Shown piece after piece: positions 1 through 10,090 of a stretch of DNA of 64,000 nt (the stretch's first letter is position 1; every line of letters begins with the position of its first letter). The notes beneath the pieces are model-generated. The model was given only the letters and a program-made list of their open reading frames with translations, ran no database searches and was not told the origin of the DNA. Source of the DNA: Usnea hakonensis (Eukaryota; Ascomycota; Lecanoromycetes; Lecanorales; Parmeliaceae); the NCBI GenBank assembly GCA_013423325.1, contig BLJB01000229.1:92768-156767 (forward strand), given 5' to 3'. The position numbers and the translations under genes are program-made.

Positions 1-841
1 GATGTACGGCGAGGGCTAAAGAAAAGCAATTAATTCAACGTGTCAACTGCTGGGAAGGCTAATGGAAAGGCTGACATGCAGATAGAATTGCAAGCTCAAA
101 GCCCACAGCATAGTCCTTGAAGGCGCCCATGAAGAAGATGCCGTAGAGGAGGATCGACCAGATTGCCACGTTTGCCAGGATCCTAGCGGCTAGACTATGG
201 GCCCCAACCATCGCAGCTCCATTCGACAAGACAGCGACGAAGTTCCAAGTGAGTGGACCGGTGACGACAGGTAGGTGGATAAAAGCTTGAATTCTGAGGT
301 GCCTGAAATAAAGGAACGTCAAATTGAATGAATTGAGAATGAGCATCAGCTCGCCGACCCAGAAGTGGGAGTAAACCCATAGAAGGATAAATGCGGAACT
401 TAGTAGGTTATGGATAATGAAGTGAGAGCCGACATTCGCGGCAGCCTTGACTAGCTCGGCATCGAAGGTGAAGAGGCAGTATAGGTAGCTGAACTGTAGA
501 AGGAGGAGGATTACCCTGGTTCTGCATCAGCTCGTTCTCTCTTGCAAATTCGCATTATCTGATTGGGGAAGGACTCACCAGTAGATGGACGTAATCTCAG
601 GGTTAAGCGAGAAAGGTGTAGGGTTTGCCTTGTTCTGGTCCCAGATAGTCTTGCCGTTCGCCGGAGCCTGAAAGCTCAAGAAAAAGCTGAGGACAAGTAC
701 GAGAATCCAAGTGAACAAGGTCAAGAATCTGAAGACAATGATCGCTCGTCTGTCATGCTTCTCACGTCTGGCAAATGGATTCACTGGGCAATCACGTATG
801 ATAATCAGCTCCTGATATAGGCGCGACTTATGTAATGGCAT
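1..841 (-). CDS. DUF1774 family multi-pass membrane protein (partial, runs off left edge)
   Basis: The translation matches the fungal DUF1774 family as I know it: an NPFARRE-type start, a first membrane span, the PTPFSLN...TSIYW segment, then spans around NVGSHFIIHNLL, FWVGELMLILNSFNLTFLYF and ARILANVAIWSILLYG. Exons read from phase: about 841-579, 515-76 and 15-1, continuing beyond the window. The introns are 578-516 and 75-16, both GT-AG. The second one restores the family's ILSAS-LA junction, so the stop seen at 59-61 is intronic. The start is uncertain. The ATG at 841 is in frame, and a CAG at 786-784 could instead be an acceptor that creates a split ATG ahead of NPFARR. The biochemical function of the family is unknown; multiple hydrophobic helices imply a membrane location. 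Confidence 0.8.
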
Positions 842-1217
842 AACCCACTGGTATGGACCCGTTCCATGATTTGCGGTGTTGAAGCTTAGGATCCTTTGCA
901 AGGAGCTTGTGACGATGAGTGAGAAGTAGTGTTTTAGGTTTGTTGTCCGACCGTGATGAGCAAATAGCAAAGTCTGATGATATAAAGATGAGCAAAGGGT
1001 TTTAAGGAATACCGCGAGATTGGCAAAATAAAGGGCAAGAAGTGTGCCACCTGTTCTGGGAGCTCTTAGTTGCTATGACCGTTATCAATGGAAAGTGCGA
1101 TGGAAAATGAGAGCGCTTCGTTAGGAAGGTTTTCTGACTTGATCCCCTCGGTCTGAACAGAATTCAAAGATAGCAAATTACTCTCATTTGACTATGATAC
1201 AGATGTGAGATCCATTT
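842..1217. other. Intergenic, 3' of the aminopeptidase and 5' of the DUF1774 gene
   Basis: About 376 bp separate the two minus-strand genes. This must carry the DUF1774 gene's promoter and possibly a short upstream exon. I see no tRNA, repeat or protein-coding signal. Confidence 0.5.
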
Positions 1218-2588
1218 TTAATCCAATTTGGCAAACGCTAACTCATAGGCCAACGCCAGGGTCATTCTTGCATGCTGTAACATGTGATCTATTTATGGAT
1301 GATCAGTAAAATCGCTACACGGGAAGAGAATGCTTGAGATTTCATACCAAAATCGAGAAACTCTAGCTTATCTTGCGATGTGTGAATCTTGTTATCCGAG
1401 TACTTGAAGTCCGACTCAATGACGAAAGCGGAGGGATAGCCAGCCTTTGACGCAGACGCATGATCAGAGCACGCATATCCACACTTGGTCAAAACATAAG
1501 GGATTGTACAATACTAGCCCGCGATTAGCAGGGAACGATCAGATCAGCTCACACCAAGGGTGATGTACCTGTGTGATGATCTTTTTGATGAACTCGGTCA
1601 AAGCGGGGTTGACAAAGTCGGTAATCACACCAACGCTTTCGGGTTCTCCAGCTTCAATCGTTCTGTGAGTGTAGCCAGTCATATCTTGTTGCAACATTGC
1701 TTTGACGTCTCTTCCTTCCTTTTCGTACGCAGAAAAGATGGCCTGGCTTCCTAGGAGTCCACCCTCTTCGGCCGAGTACCAATGGAATTCCACAGTATTC
1801 GAGGCATTTCCTTTCATGATTGCCTCAGACTCTAACAAGACCCTCAAAGACTCGAGAATGGTGACAGTGCCACTGCCATCGTCGTCTGCTCCAGGAGCAG
1901 AAAGAATTGACGGCAGAAAGAGGTTGATAGAGTCTTGGTGGGCGCCAATTACCACCGTTTTATCACTCTTCCCTGGTATTGTGGCGATGATGCTGTTTTG
2001 TCCCCAAGAATGTTCAAAAGGCTCTACGCGAGCGCCGTATTCTCCGGCACCGGAGTCGTGTATTGTTTGATTGACCTTGGCATACAGCCATGCAGAGGAC
2101 TCGGCACCATACGTAGATCTATAGTATCGGGTGTGAAATGATGTAAACTTCTCCAAGTTCTTGTGCATATTCTTCTGCTTTAATTCTTTCAACAACGGTG
2201 CTAAGCTATCATTGTGGGCTGGCTTATTCGGAAATCGAGGAGTGGGATCTCTCTTCACGTCCAAAGTCCTCAGCGATCCGAGATCTGGAGTATCTGTGAT
2301 GTCCATGAAGTTGATGCCAGCCTAGATGCGATGCGCTTTAGCATTCTGTGAGATGCACAGCCGGAGACCTGTTTCTCAAGCCTTGTTCTCTTACAGTCGA
2401 TGATAATTACATACCCGTCTGAGCGCCCACTTCTCGTCTTCTGCAACCCATCTTGTCTCTCCTGGACTTATTTCAACAAGGTATAGATCCTGATCATCAT
2501 TGCCGAGAATAGTCTGGTCGGGCTCAGAGATTGACAAAGCAAGAATGGTGGTCGAAAGCCCGACAACGGCAAGTGAGCAAAACTTCAT
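1218..2588 (-). CDS. lap1: Leucine aminopeptidase 1, secreted M28 metallopeptidase
   Basis: Secreted zinc aminopeptidase that removes N-terminal residues from peptides outside the cell. Four exons (2588-2415, 2321-1569, 1513-1348, 1288-1218) join in phase to 387 aa, the usual length for this family. The N-terminus has a signal peptide (MKFCSLAVVGLSTTILALS) and a short propeptide. All five M28 metal ligands are visible in order: His in GAHQDS, Asp in APGADDDGSG, Glu pair in SAEEGGLLGS, Asp in QQDMTGY and His in KIHTSQD. Conserved cysteines occur around TKCGYACSDHASA. The final exon encodes the ARMTLALAYELAFAKLD-type tail typical of fungal Lap1. It shares a 365-bp divergent promoter region with the R3H-associated protein gene. 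Confidence 0.95.
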
Positions 2589-2953
2589 TATAGGTCTATG
2601 GATGCAAGTCGTTCGAAAGGAAAAGGGGATTTAGAAGGCAGGTTTTTCCCCAACCTCTCGTCCAGATGATCGGCTCGCCATCTGATAAGCGCAGTACGAG
2701 TACCTCGGCCGCCGGGTAGGAAGGGTGACTAGGTACTCTAGCGTACGCTTGAATCCTCGGATGACTGGTGACTCGTAGACTTGTGACTCCAAGATATATA
2801 TATTGTTTTGCCAGGGCATCTATTTCTAGCAGTCTACTTACGTGTGAGATGAGCACTTGTGTACCGCTTTCCCTTTCTATTTTACTGAGCTGAGAGCAGA
2901 GAGAGCGTCTTTATTCTTATAGCATTTATCTGTCCATACGGAACTTCGGCAGG
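2589..2953. promoter_or_regulatory. Divergent promoter region between lap1 and the R3H-associated gene
   Basis: A 365-bp space lies between two outward-facing start codons, so it must hold both promoters. No repeat or RNA gene is visible. I did not identify specific binding sites. Confidence 0.5.
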
Positions 2954-4083
2954 ATGGCAATCTATCCCAATGCCAACGCCTACGCGCAGAACAGTGCCCC
3001 AAATGCTTCGGTGCCCCTCTCCACCAATATCGAAATATGGACCGAGCAGGTCACGCAGTCGATCGGTTCTGTCTCGCTAGTCTCCCCAGGCACGGTCCCT
3101 GGTACAAGCGTATCTCTTGCCATTGACCTCGACGAGCCGACCCATCAAAGGCGAGACGAGGCTGCCAGGAATGCTCACCATGCAGATGACGCTTCCTCAG
3201 GGTATCGCGCACGCCGTGATCCTCTTCGGCGCGACAGCCTGAAGCGTCGTGAGGCGCTCCTTAAAGGCAAGGAAGGAAGTCGTCGTCGTACACGTTGGGA
3301 GAATGGTTCGTATCATAATTGGTCATTATGATACGAAAGCTCGATATTGACGATCTTGGCCTCGCAGACCGTCTATTGAACAACCCATGGGTGCAACACC
3401 CACTACCGAGCGACTGGGAAGTCCACCCGACATATCCCAAACATGCGGTTCCTTATTACCTTGCGCCCCTTTGGGACCAAGACTTGGCCACACGAGCTGG
3501 TGCTGAAAAGACTAAACGCCAGTCTGCCCGTCAGCAGGCTAAGGCAGAAGACGAGAGCACTAGCAAAATTCCAAAAGACCTTCGAGAAAAGCTCAAGAAA
3601 GCCAAGGCTGCTAAGGGCCTATTGAAAGATCTTGAAGAGCAGGTTCGCCTCTTTGTCAAGGATTGGGAAGAGCATAGGAAAGATGCTCCTGAGCAAGAGC
3701 TGGATTCTGAAGATGAAGAAATTGTGTTTGTAGGGCGAAATGGGCAAATGAGTGACATACCTTCGTCTCCCAAGATCAGCTTGGATGAAAGTGACGCCGA
3801 AAGAGAACAGCGGCTCGTCTTTGACAGCTTGGCAAGCGACCAAGGCGCCAGCTTTGGGTGTGTGGCTTTCTCTTTTCTGCCATGCTTGAGACCGTGAAAT
3901 TGACTCTGGTCTAGGCGCTGGCTGGTCCATTCGATTGCATCCTACTACGGCCTGCGCACCTGGTCTGTCACCGTCGGCGATCCGGCGAGGCGTGAGGCAT
4001 ATGTTGGAATACCACCGCAGCATACTAGTGGTAAATCTGCTTCTCCAGTGCTTAGATCTCGTCCTCTTTGGGTTATGGTCTGA
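2954..4083 (+). CDS. R3H-associated N-terminal domain protein with C-terminal R3H-like domain
   Basis: Predicted nucleic-acid-binding protein. Three exons (2954-3305, 3368-3857, 3915-4083) join in phase to 336 aa. The N-terminal half (residues about 10-170) matches the R3H-associated N-terminal domain: the THQRRDEAARNAHHA segment, a basic RRDPLRRDSLKRREALLKGKEG helix, then WENDRLLNNPWVQHPLPSDWEV and an HAVPYYLAPLWD motif. A charged linker with KKAKAAKGLLKDLEEQ coiled-coil character follows. Residues about 285-315 (RRWLVHSIASYYGLRTWSV and on to REAYVGI) look like the R3H fold (Arg, then His three residues later). Intron 1 has a weak GTTCGT donor, but its removal restores the family sequence. 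Single-stranded nucleic acid binding is inferred from the R3H family; no specific role is known to me. Confidence 0.85.
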
Positions 4084-4662
4084 ACGATTCGCGTACTGCA
4101 CTTAAACTACTGGGTGGTGTTTTTCAGGATCCGTGTACACAAGGAATCTCGAATTCAAAGCGCACAATGTTCTCGTAGTATTCTACATCTATATACTTTA
4201 ATAACGGTCTGCTGCGGGCCAGATCACAAAGGCAGTCCATCACCAGGATGTTATTCTACATCGCCATCTGGATGATCTCGTGTAACATACAAAGTTTTGC
4301 CCACTGAGGAGTCTCCCGGGCGGCAGCCATGTAGGCGGGCTCTAATAGCCCACATGGAGGCCCTCTCCGCTCCACTGGAGGCGACAGCGAGGTGGTTAGT
4401 GACGGTGACGGTGAGCAGAGCAATTATGATAATGATGTCACCTTATTTATGTGTGGCTACCATCTATCGCGCTCAGCCACCCGTATTTGACGCTAATGGT
4501 AATTTTCTTAGCATTGGCTGAGGTTTAAAAGCATCCAGTCTTGGGAGTCTGTTGATGCCGAGAAAACACGCTAGTGACGCGGTCAATCAAGACGCGACCG
4601 AAATTGAGTGTATCCTTAAAGAGCCAATTCGAAAGATCATCAACAATAGAAGTGAAGCTACT
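4084..4662. other. Intergenic upstream of thymidylate synthase
   Basis: About 580 bp with short open frames but no coding signature I recognise. It presumably holds the 3' end of the R3H gene and the thymidylate synthase promoter and leader. An in-frame ATG at 4552 would give the synthase a 37-residue N-terminal extension. Confidence 0.4.
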
Positions 4663-5759
4663 ATGACAAAATCAGAGAGAGGCGCAATACCCGAGAGTAA
4701 AGACTTGTCGCAAAGGCACGAGGAAGTTCAATATCTTGACCTGATTCGGAACATCCTTGAGAACGGCGAGCATCGCCCGGATAGGTATGCTCAATGGTCT
4801 TCGAAAGGCCATTATAATCCAGCTCACCCCCACCCAGAACAGGAACAGGTACACTGTCTCTCTTCGCGCCCCCAGCTCTCCGCTTCTCCCTCTCCCGGCC
4901 CTCATCCGATCCGTCATCCCCCCCAATCCCAGTCCTCCCACTCGTAACAACGAAGCGCGTCTTCCTCCGCGCCGTCATCGCCGAGCTCCTCTGGTTCATC
5001 GCCGGCTCCACTTCATCTGCTCCCCTTTCCGAAGCCGGAATCAAAATCTGGGACGGTAACGGCAGCCGGGAATACCTCGACAGCGTCGGCCTTGCTCACA
5101 GAGAAGTGGGAGATTTGGGACCAGTCTATGGGTTCCAGTGGCGGCATTTTGGCGCCGAGTATGTGGATGCGAAGACGGATTACACAGGCAAAGGAGTGGA
5201 TCAATTAGCGGAAGTCATTGATAAGTTGAAGAATAAGCCGTATGACAGAAGGATCATTCTGAGTGCATGGAATCCTGCGGATCTGGGGAAGATGGCATTG
5301 CCGCCGTGCCATATGTTTGCACAATTCTACGTTTCATTCCCCAAGGTTGCGAAGCCTACAATGTCAGCGAATGGGGACCCGGGGGGGTCGGTAGCGCACA
5401 TGAATAGCAACGGTATTCCAAAACCCCGAGGCGTTCTTTCCTGCCAGCTGTACCAACGTTCCTGCGACATGGGTCTCGGTGTCCCTTTCAACATTGCTTC
5501 GTACGCTTTGTTGACACACATGCTTGCGGATGTGTGCGACTTGACTCCCGGAACCTTTATACATACAATGGGAGACGCCCACGTATATCTGGATCATGTG
5601 GATGCGTTGAAGATACAGCTGGAGAGGATACCGAGGGATTTCCCAGAGCTTACCATTCTGGATCATCATGAGGGTAGTATTGATGGGTGGAAAGCCGACG
5701 ACTTTGAGATAAAAGGGTACAAGCCGCATGCTGGTATTCCTATGAAGATGAGTGTATGA
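4663..5759 (+). CDS. tmp1: Thymidylate synthase
   Basis: Makes dTMP from dUMP using methylene-tetrahydrofolate, the only de novo source of dTMP. Two exons (4663-4784, 4838-5759) give 347 aa. The intron splits the dUMP/folate loop: GAT AG + A ACA restores DRTGTGT. Visible signatures are EVQYLDLIRNILENGEHRPDR at the start, AVIAELLWFIAGSTS, IKIWDGNGS, GDLGPVYGFQWRHFGAEY, the catalytic Cys in LPPCHMF (about residue 197), QLYQRSCDMGLGVPFNIASY, LADVCDLTPGTFIHTMGDAHVYLDH, and the C-terminal closing segment KPHAGIPMKMSV. There is a fungal-type insert (about residues 58-72) and another around VAKPTMSANGDPGG. I chose the ATG at 4663 because the family starts shortly before the EQYLDL motif; the ATG at 4552 is the alternative. 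Confidence 0.96.
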
Positions 5760-5917
5760 TATAAGTCAGAATAAATGAACGTTGCAGGCGTATTTTCATC
5801 AGCTGTTGCCAAGCATGATCATCGTGGGAAGTCCCCAAAAGACTTAATACAACGTGTTCTCTACCTATCCTACCAGCGCCATCGCTATGCGCATACACAA
5901 GACACCAAGTAACGTCC

Positions 5918-6835
5918 TCAGTTGGTCTCTGCAGGACCAACTCCACGCAGTAAAACAATCGTATTTCCATCAACGCATACATCCCCGACCTTTTCTCCAA
6001 ATTCCAATAGTCGTCCAAGCTCGACATGAAAGACCCTCAATCGTTCCTCTTCACCACCTCCTCTGTTGTTCACATTTTCTATTTGTAGATTTTTTGCCCC
6101 AGCATCCAATACTCTTCCCACGCTCCAATCCTTGCTATACCAGTACTCGCCCTTTGGTAATTTACTGCTAGTTGTGTTTGCTTCGGCTTCCACATGCAGA
6201 TATATTCTCTTATCCATCGGCACTTTTCCGTCGCCCTTTGCCGTCCGCTTCAACGTGTTGACTGCTATGACTCGACTAGCTGCAGTTGATGGTTTAGGCT
6301 TCGGCAAGACAGCCGCTTGCTTTTCTTTGCCCCAAATTCGTAATCGACCCAGAGCCGCCTTTGCTTTTTCCGCTTGTGTGGGCCCGATCGAGGGTCGAGC
6401 ACCGATAGGAATAAGTGTCGAGCAGCTATGATCCTCCCTTAAGCGGTGCTTGAGGCAGTATTGCCGATTGCAGTTCGGACAGCCAACGCCGACGGAATTC
6501 AGGGTGTTGATATAGGTCTTGCAGCTCGGATGCGAACATTGCGAGGCAGTTAAGAGAGTCGGCTTGCCTGGACTAGCACCATTTGTTGCTGGAGAAAGCG
6601 CAGCAGCTTTCCGCTTGGCGGCCGCCCACTCGCCGGCGCGAGGGCATTTGTGAGCTGTTTCGGTGCGATGGTCGAGGCAGTAAGTACCTTTGCAAGATTC
6701 GCACCGAAATGGAAGGAAGTCAAGCTGGTTGCAATAAGTATACTGGCAATGGGCGCCGATCGCCTCGAGGTCTTTGTCCATGCTCGTGAAGGTTTGGGGT
6801 TCGGGAGGTGGTCGGGATGTAGAAGATGACGCCAT
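5918..6835 (-). CDS. cuz1: AN1-type zinc finger / ubiquitin-like protein Cuz1 (ZFAND1 homologue)
   Basis: Single exon, 305 aa. Two AN1 zinc fingers are visible: residues about 29-68 (CQYTYCNQLDFLPFRCESC and on to CLDHRTETAHKC) and about 95-135 (CSHPSCKTYINT...CPNCNRQYCLKHRLREDHSC). A basic linker follows, then a C-terminal ubiquitin-like fold (residues about 205-300, KVPMDKRIYLHVEAEA to IVLLRGVGPAETN). This order is that of yeast Cuz1 and human ZFAND1, which link Cdc48/p97 and the proteasome during arsenite and other proteotoxic stress. The start is either 6835 or the internal ATG near 6781 (MDKDLEAIGAHC), which matches the orthologues more closely. It is divergent from the phosphopantetheinyl transferase gene. 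Confidence 0.92.
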   Translation of the reverse strand: MASSSTSRPPPEPQTFTSMDKDLEAIGAHCQYTYCNQLDFLPFRCESCKGTYCLDHRTETAHKCPRAGEWAAAKRKAAALSPATNGASPGKPTLLTASQCSHPSCKTYINTLNSVGVGCPNCNRQYCLKHRLREDHSCSTLIPIGARPSIGPTQAEKAKAALGRLRIWGKEKQAAVLPKPKPSTAASRVIAVNTLKRTAKGDGKVPMDKRIYLHVEAEANTTSSKLPKGEYWYSKDWSVGRVLDAGAKNLQIENVNNRGGGEEERLRVFHVELGRLLEFGEKVGDVCVDGNTIVLLRGVGPAETN

Positions 6836-7362
6836 GATGGCTGGTTCGACTGTAATATCTGTTCAAGGTCGAGGTTCGTTAGCATTTGCCGCCGTGCAGG
6901 CAGCGTGGCTTCGTCAGCTCATTGCCATGGCATGGATATTTTTGTAATAGCTTCGAGAACTTACCAGAACGCGGAGAATGCCTAGATGAAGTGACATAAG
7001 GCTGAGCTAGTGGTAAGTTTCATTACGAACCTGAAACATTCGATCGTTACTCCGTAGTGGATATTAGATATCTGATAATTCTCAAGCAAACAGGCTCTTA
7101 TCTAGCTTGTTGTCGAATCAGCAAAAAGTTTAGTCAATATTATTAAAGGTATCGCAAGGCTGGTAGAATCCATGTTGAGCTACTGTTACCGCCATGTCTC
7201 TCTGGCCATGTCACAGCGAGTCCGGTTGATGAGATGGATCTGATCTTGATCCAACGGTCTTCTATAGACCCTCGTTTAAGTTCCACCTTGGATAACGAGA
7301 GCTTAAACTACCGTACGCATACGTCTTGAAAGTGCATAAGGGAGAGTACAATTTCAACACTA
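6836..7362. promoter_or_regulatory. Divergent promoter region, cuz1 / phosphopantetheinyl transferase
   Basis: A 527-bp space between two outward-facing genes; it must carry both promoters. It includes a word (ACTCCGTAG) that recurs elsewhere in the window. No RNA gene or long repeat is seen. Confidence 0.45.
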
Positions 7363-8497
7363 ATGGCACCTAAACCATTTCCTTTCCCTATTGGTATTGG
7401 GATCGATGTCTGTCGAGTCAATCGTATCGCAGAAATTCTCCGCCGCGAGCACACGCGAAATCGTTGGGCTCGGAAGGTCTTTACCCGCCTGGAGTGGCCA
7501 GCTCTCTGCAGAAGATTACAACGCATTGAGCAAGCGGTAGGAGGCCCAGACGGACAAGCTGACGCAGTGGGCGATCCAAAGCTGGACGGTGAGAATGATA
7601 TAATCGCCGACTATTACGATAATTCGATCTGGATGTTACCCCGATTGTCTAAATATTCATCCATATTCGAGGACGATCATTTGTACTGGTCAGCTGTTGC
7701 CGATGAGAGATCTGCTTTGCGCGGTTTGTCACGCCATCTCGCTGGAAGGTCAGACTTCTCATCCTAAGCTGGATATGAAAAACGCTTCATTGCTGACAAT
7801 GTGTCGTATCAACAGATGGGCCGCGAAAGAAGCGACGATCAAAGCCCATCGTCATCGTCAGTTATACATGCAGGATATATCGATCGTTAGACCAATACTA
7901 GCACCTGGCTCATTCTCTGGTACGGATGGAGCTCATAAAATGATCGCGCTCATCGACCCTCCTATTGACAGAATTGAAATGACTAGAGGAGTAGCGACTT
8001 CAAGAGGGTTGAGAGGCTTTGCTGTCAAAAGTTATGGGCTTCACAAAGCGCTTTTGATGAGCAAAGACGAACTTCACCAGGAGGTGCAGGACTCAGAGAA
8101 CGGAAAGGTGCACAAAGGAACGCATTACTATAGGCGGTCTAGAGTCAAGGAGTCAGATAGGCAAGTCGCCGAGATCAACATCAGTCACGACGGTGATTAT
8201 GCTGTCGCCATGTGCATGGCTTTTGATCCACCGGGGTCAACGGTCCGAGAGAAGACCATCGTCGACAAGGGACAGGGACTTCCGTTACATGATCCCCAAT
8301 GGGGCGATGAAGGATGGCTCGACTTGGCAAAACCGGGACTCGAAGGTGGCTCATTTGGACTGCAGAAGGAGCCCGGGTTAGACGTGCCCTTAGGTAGTCT
8401 CCTGGATGAACCAGAATCCCCGCTCGACCCAGATGAGGCTCGAAAGGCGTTCAAAGACCTGTTTGACAATGCCAATGTCCCTCCTCTGCCTCAATAA
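7363..8497 (+). CDS. ppt2: 4'-phosphopantetheinyl transferase (Ppt2-like, AcpS superfamily)
   Basis: Transfers the phosphopantetheine arm of CoA to the serine of an acyl carrier protein; the fungal stand-alone AcpS-type enzyme (yeast Ppt2) serves the mitochondrial ACP. Two exons (7363-7748, 7816-8497) give 355 aa. The first superfamily motif is FPIGIGIDVCRVNRIAEIL (residues 6-24), with the metal-binding Asp. The second is split by the intron: GGA AG + A TGG restores GRWAAKEATIKAH, containing the catalytic KEA motif. The third region, VAEINISHDGDYAVAMCMAF, is the conserved ISHD-like segment. A central insertion and a roughly 70-residue C-terminal extension (to PPLPQ) make it longer than bacterial AcpS. 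The mitochondrial role is inferred from the family; no strong targeting peptide is visible. Confidence 0.88.
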
Positions 8498-9270
8498 CGA
8501 TACCCTCCTACGAATCAGTATCCATCGGGTTGCGGATGTGGAATACATCCAAGTCGTACCACTCTATGAAGCTGTCTGGCGAGAACAGAGTCTTGTCTGA
8601 GACTTGCTTCACAGACATATTAATTATGGATTTTACCAGTGGGGGGATTCAAACTCACAGATATCAATGCCGAATCGAAGTCATTGTCCATGACCTTTCC
8701 CTACCCTTCGACTACAGAACAAGGTGTTCATGGATAGACAGAAATGTATATCAAGTATAATAAAAAGCACGAGGGGTGCAGTGTACAATCTTAAGAAATC
8801 AGTAGGAAGACAGGATCCAAATTTCCGAGTCGACTGCCGCGAGCTAGACATACAATTATAAAACATCACCTTTCCTGATGTACGTAGATGATTCCTTTTC
8901 CCGAAGCCAAGCACAGTGAAGAAGTAAAATCAAAGGCTTCATGATTGCAAACGATAGACGCAGCGATCTCTAGCCAAGCAGACATGACTTTCTACTTTCA
9001 AGGGGATCTTGCTTGGTCAATGTGCACATCCAATTGCTTGTAAGAAACCTTGAACAATCTGTAGAGCTAAACTCCCGGCCCGACCCGGAAATGCTGTTGT
9101 TAACTTGTTGTAGGATACCTGCTTAGGTACTTTACGTACCTAGCCACCAAGCGAGCAAGAGTTCGCCTTCCTTGATCGAGCTGCATATTTTATTTATTAG
9201 GAGCGCAATTAATTGTTGTCGGGTAAAAGTTGGGATGAAATTTATATTCGCTCATTATTATGGACGAATA
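8498..9270. other. Intergenic, AT-rich, no gene seen
   Basis: Only short open frames without family resemblance. It contains the transferase 3' UTR and leads into the MITE-like element at 9271. Base composition becomes AT-rich toward 9180-9260. Confidence 0.4.
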
Positions 9271-9554
9271 TACTTTAAGGGCGCGAGGGGGTCGGCGCAA
9301 ATGCTACCGAAAGCACATCGTTACCATTTACATTACACTAAGCCTCACGAGTACTTTTATGTATAGAAATGGTATTATGACCTGCTTTTAAGTTGCGACT
9401 ATGAGAAATGACATCATTTTCTTTGAAAATGACCTTGTATAATAAGTCTACAAGCCCTCAGGTAGTTTAGTGTGTAGGAAAGATTGCGAAACAAAAAGAA
9501 TACTTTCGGTACTTCTACAAGCATTTGCGCTAACCCCCTAGCGCCCTTAAAGTA
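9271..9554. mobile_element. MITE-like element with 34-bp terminal inverted repeats
   Basis: Positions 9271-9304 (starting TACTTTAAGGGCGCGAGGGG) are the reverse complement of 9521-9554 at 31 of 34 positions. The similarity weakly continues inward: ACCGAAAGCA on the left versus ACCGAAAGTA in the reverse complement of the right. If the element proper starts at CTTTAAGGGC (9273) it is flanked by TA on both sides, the target duplication of Tc1/mariner-type transposons. Total length is about 280 bp with no coding capacity, so a non-autonomous element is the best reading. Two of the three mismatches are transition type, compatible with C-to-T decay. Confidence 0.75.
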
Positions 9555-9587
9555 GTATAGTAAGTTGTGCGAAAGATAAGATACCAG

Positions 9588-9648
9588 TTCACAAGGGGTT
9601 CACAAGGGTTCACAAGGGTTCACAAGGGTTCATAAGGGTTCACAAGGG
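9588..9648. repeat. Decamer tandem repeat, TTCACAAGGG x6
   Basis: Six head-to-tail copies of TTCACAAGGG. The first has one extra G and the fifth carries one substitution (TTCATAAGGG). The array lies between the MITE-like element and the tRNA gene, about 140 bp before the latter. Confidence 0.95.
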
Positions 9649-9784
9649 CGGACGTTTGGCGACTAGTGATTCACTAATCTGAAGGCTTGGCGTTCTGGTT
9701 TGTGCAATATTTGGCGGAATATAAGTCTAATAGTTAACAAAAACTCACAATGACTACAATATTTATTATTTAAAATGAGAAAAA

Positions 9785-9931
9785 GTTGCCTTGGCGCAAT
9801 GGTAGCGCGTGTCTCTCCTATTCGGTTTTCAAAAGACAAGGTTGAGGTAAGAACAATTAGTGAATTTCCCTTTTAGTTTCGAGTAAGCATCATTACTCAC
9901 ACTTAGTAGGGTTCGAGTCCCTTGGGTGACG
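9785..9931 (+). tRNA. tRNA-Arg(CCU), interrupted by a 12-nt canonical intron and a 63-bp GT-AG insert in the T-stem
   Basis: Reading 9785 onward: acceptor GTTGCCT, TG, D-arm GCGC/AATGGTA/GCGC, G, anticodon stem TGTCT, loop CTCCTA (anticodon CCT at 9817-9819), a 12-nt intron at 9821-9832 in the canonical place after position 37, then A, AGACA and variable loop AGGTT. The T-stem starts GAG (9844-9846) and is then broken by 9847-9909 (63 bp, GTAAGA...TAG). It resumes GG TTCGAGT CCCTT, then acceptor GGGTGAC and discriminator G9931. Without both segments the product is exactly 72 nt and every stem pairs, with G-U pairs in the acceptor. The A box (TGGCGCAATGG) and B box (GGTTCGAGTCC) are intact, and eleven Ts (9932-9942) form a pol III terminator. 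The layout closely resembles yeast tRNA-Arg(CCU). Whether it is functional or a pseudogene depends on removal of the 63-bp segment. Confidence 0.85.
9847..9909 (+). other. Spliceosomal-intron-like insert inside the tRNA T-stem
   Basis: 63 bp, beginning GTAAGA and ending TTAGTAG, with a possible branch site in ATTACTCAC shortly before the 3' end. The size is typical of the protein-gene introns in this window (49-63 bp). Removal exactly between G9846 and G9910 restores a five-pair T-stem. It contains a TTTT run that could weaken pol III readthrough. Confidence 0.7.
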
Positions 9932-9942
9932 TTTTTTTTTTT
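9932..9942 (+). terminator. RNA polymerase III T-run terminator
   Basis: Eleven consecutive Ts directly after the discriminator base of the tRNA gene, the usual pol III stop signal. Confidence 0.85.
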
Positions 9943-10090
9943 CAGTTCAAAGATAGAGGAAGGAGAGTTGTAGAGTTTAGATGTAGAAAAGTTGCTGCTT
10001 CGACAATTTACATTACTATTATTCGATCATCAGACGAGGACCTTCCCATAACGCCTGCACCCTTCCTTTCCTCCCACCAAGTCAATCAAC

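Noticed and set aside
4297..4521. 74-codon frame before thymidylate synthase
   Set aside because: No family resemblance; sits in the likely promoter and leader of the next gene.
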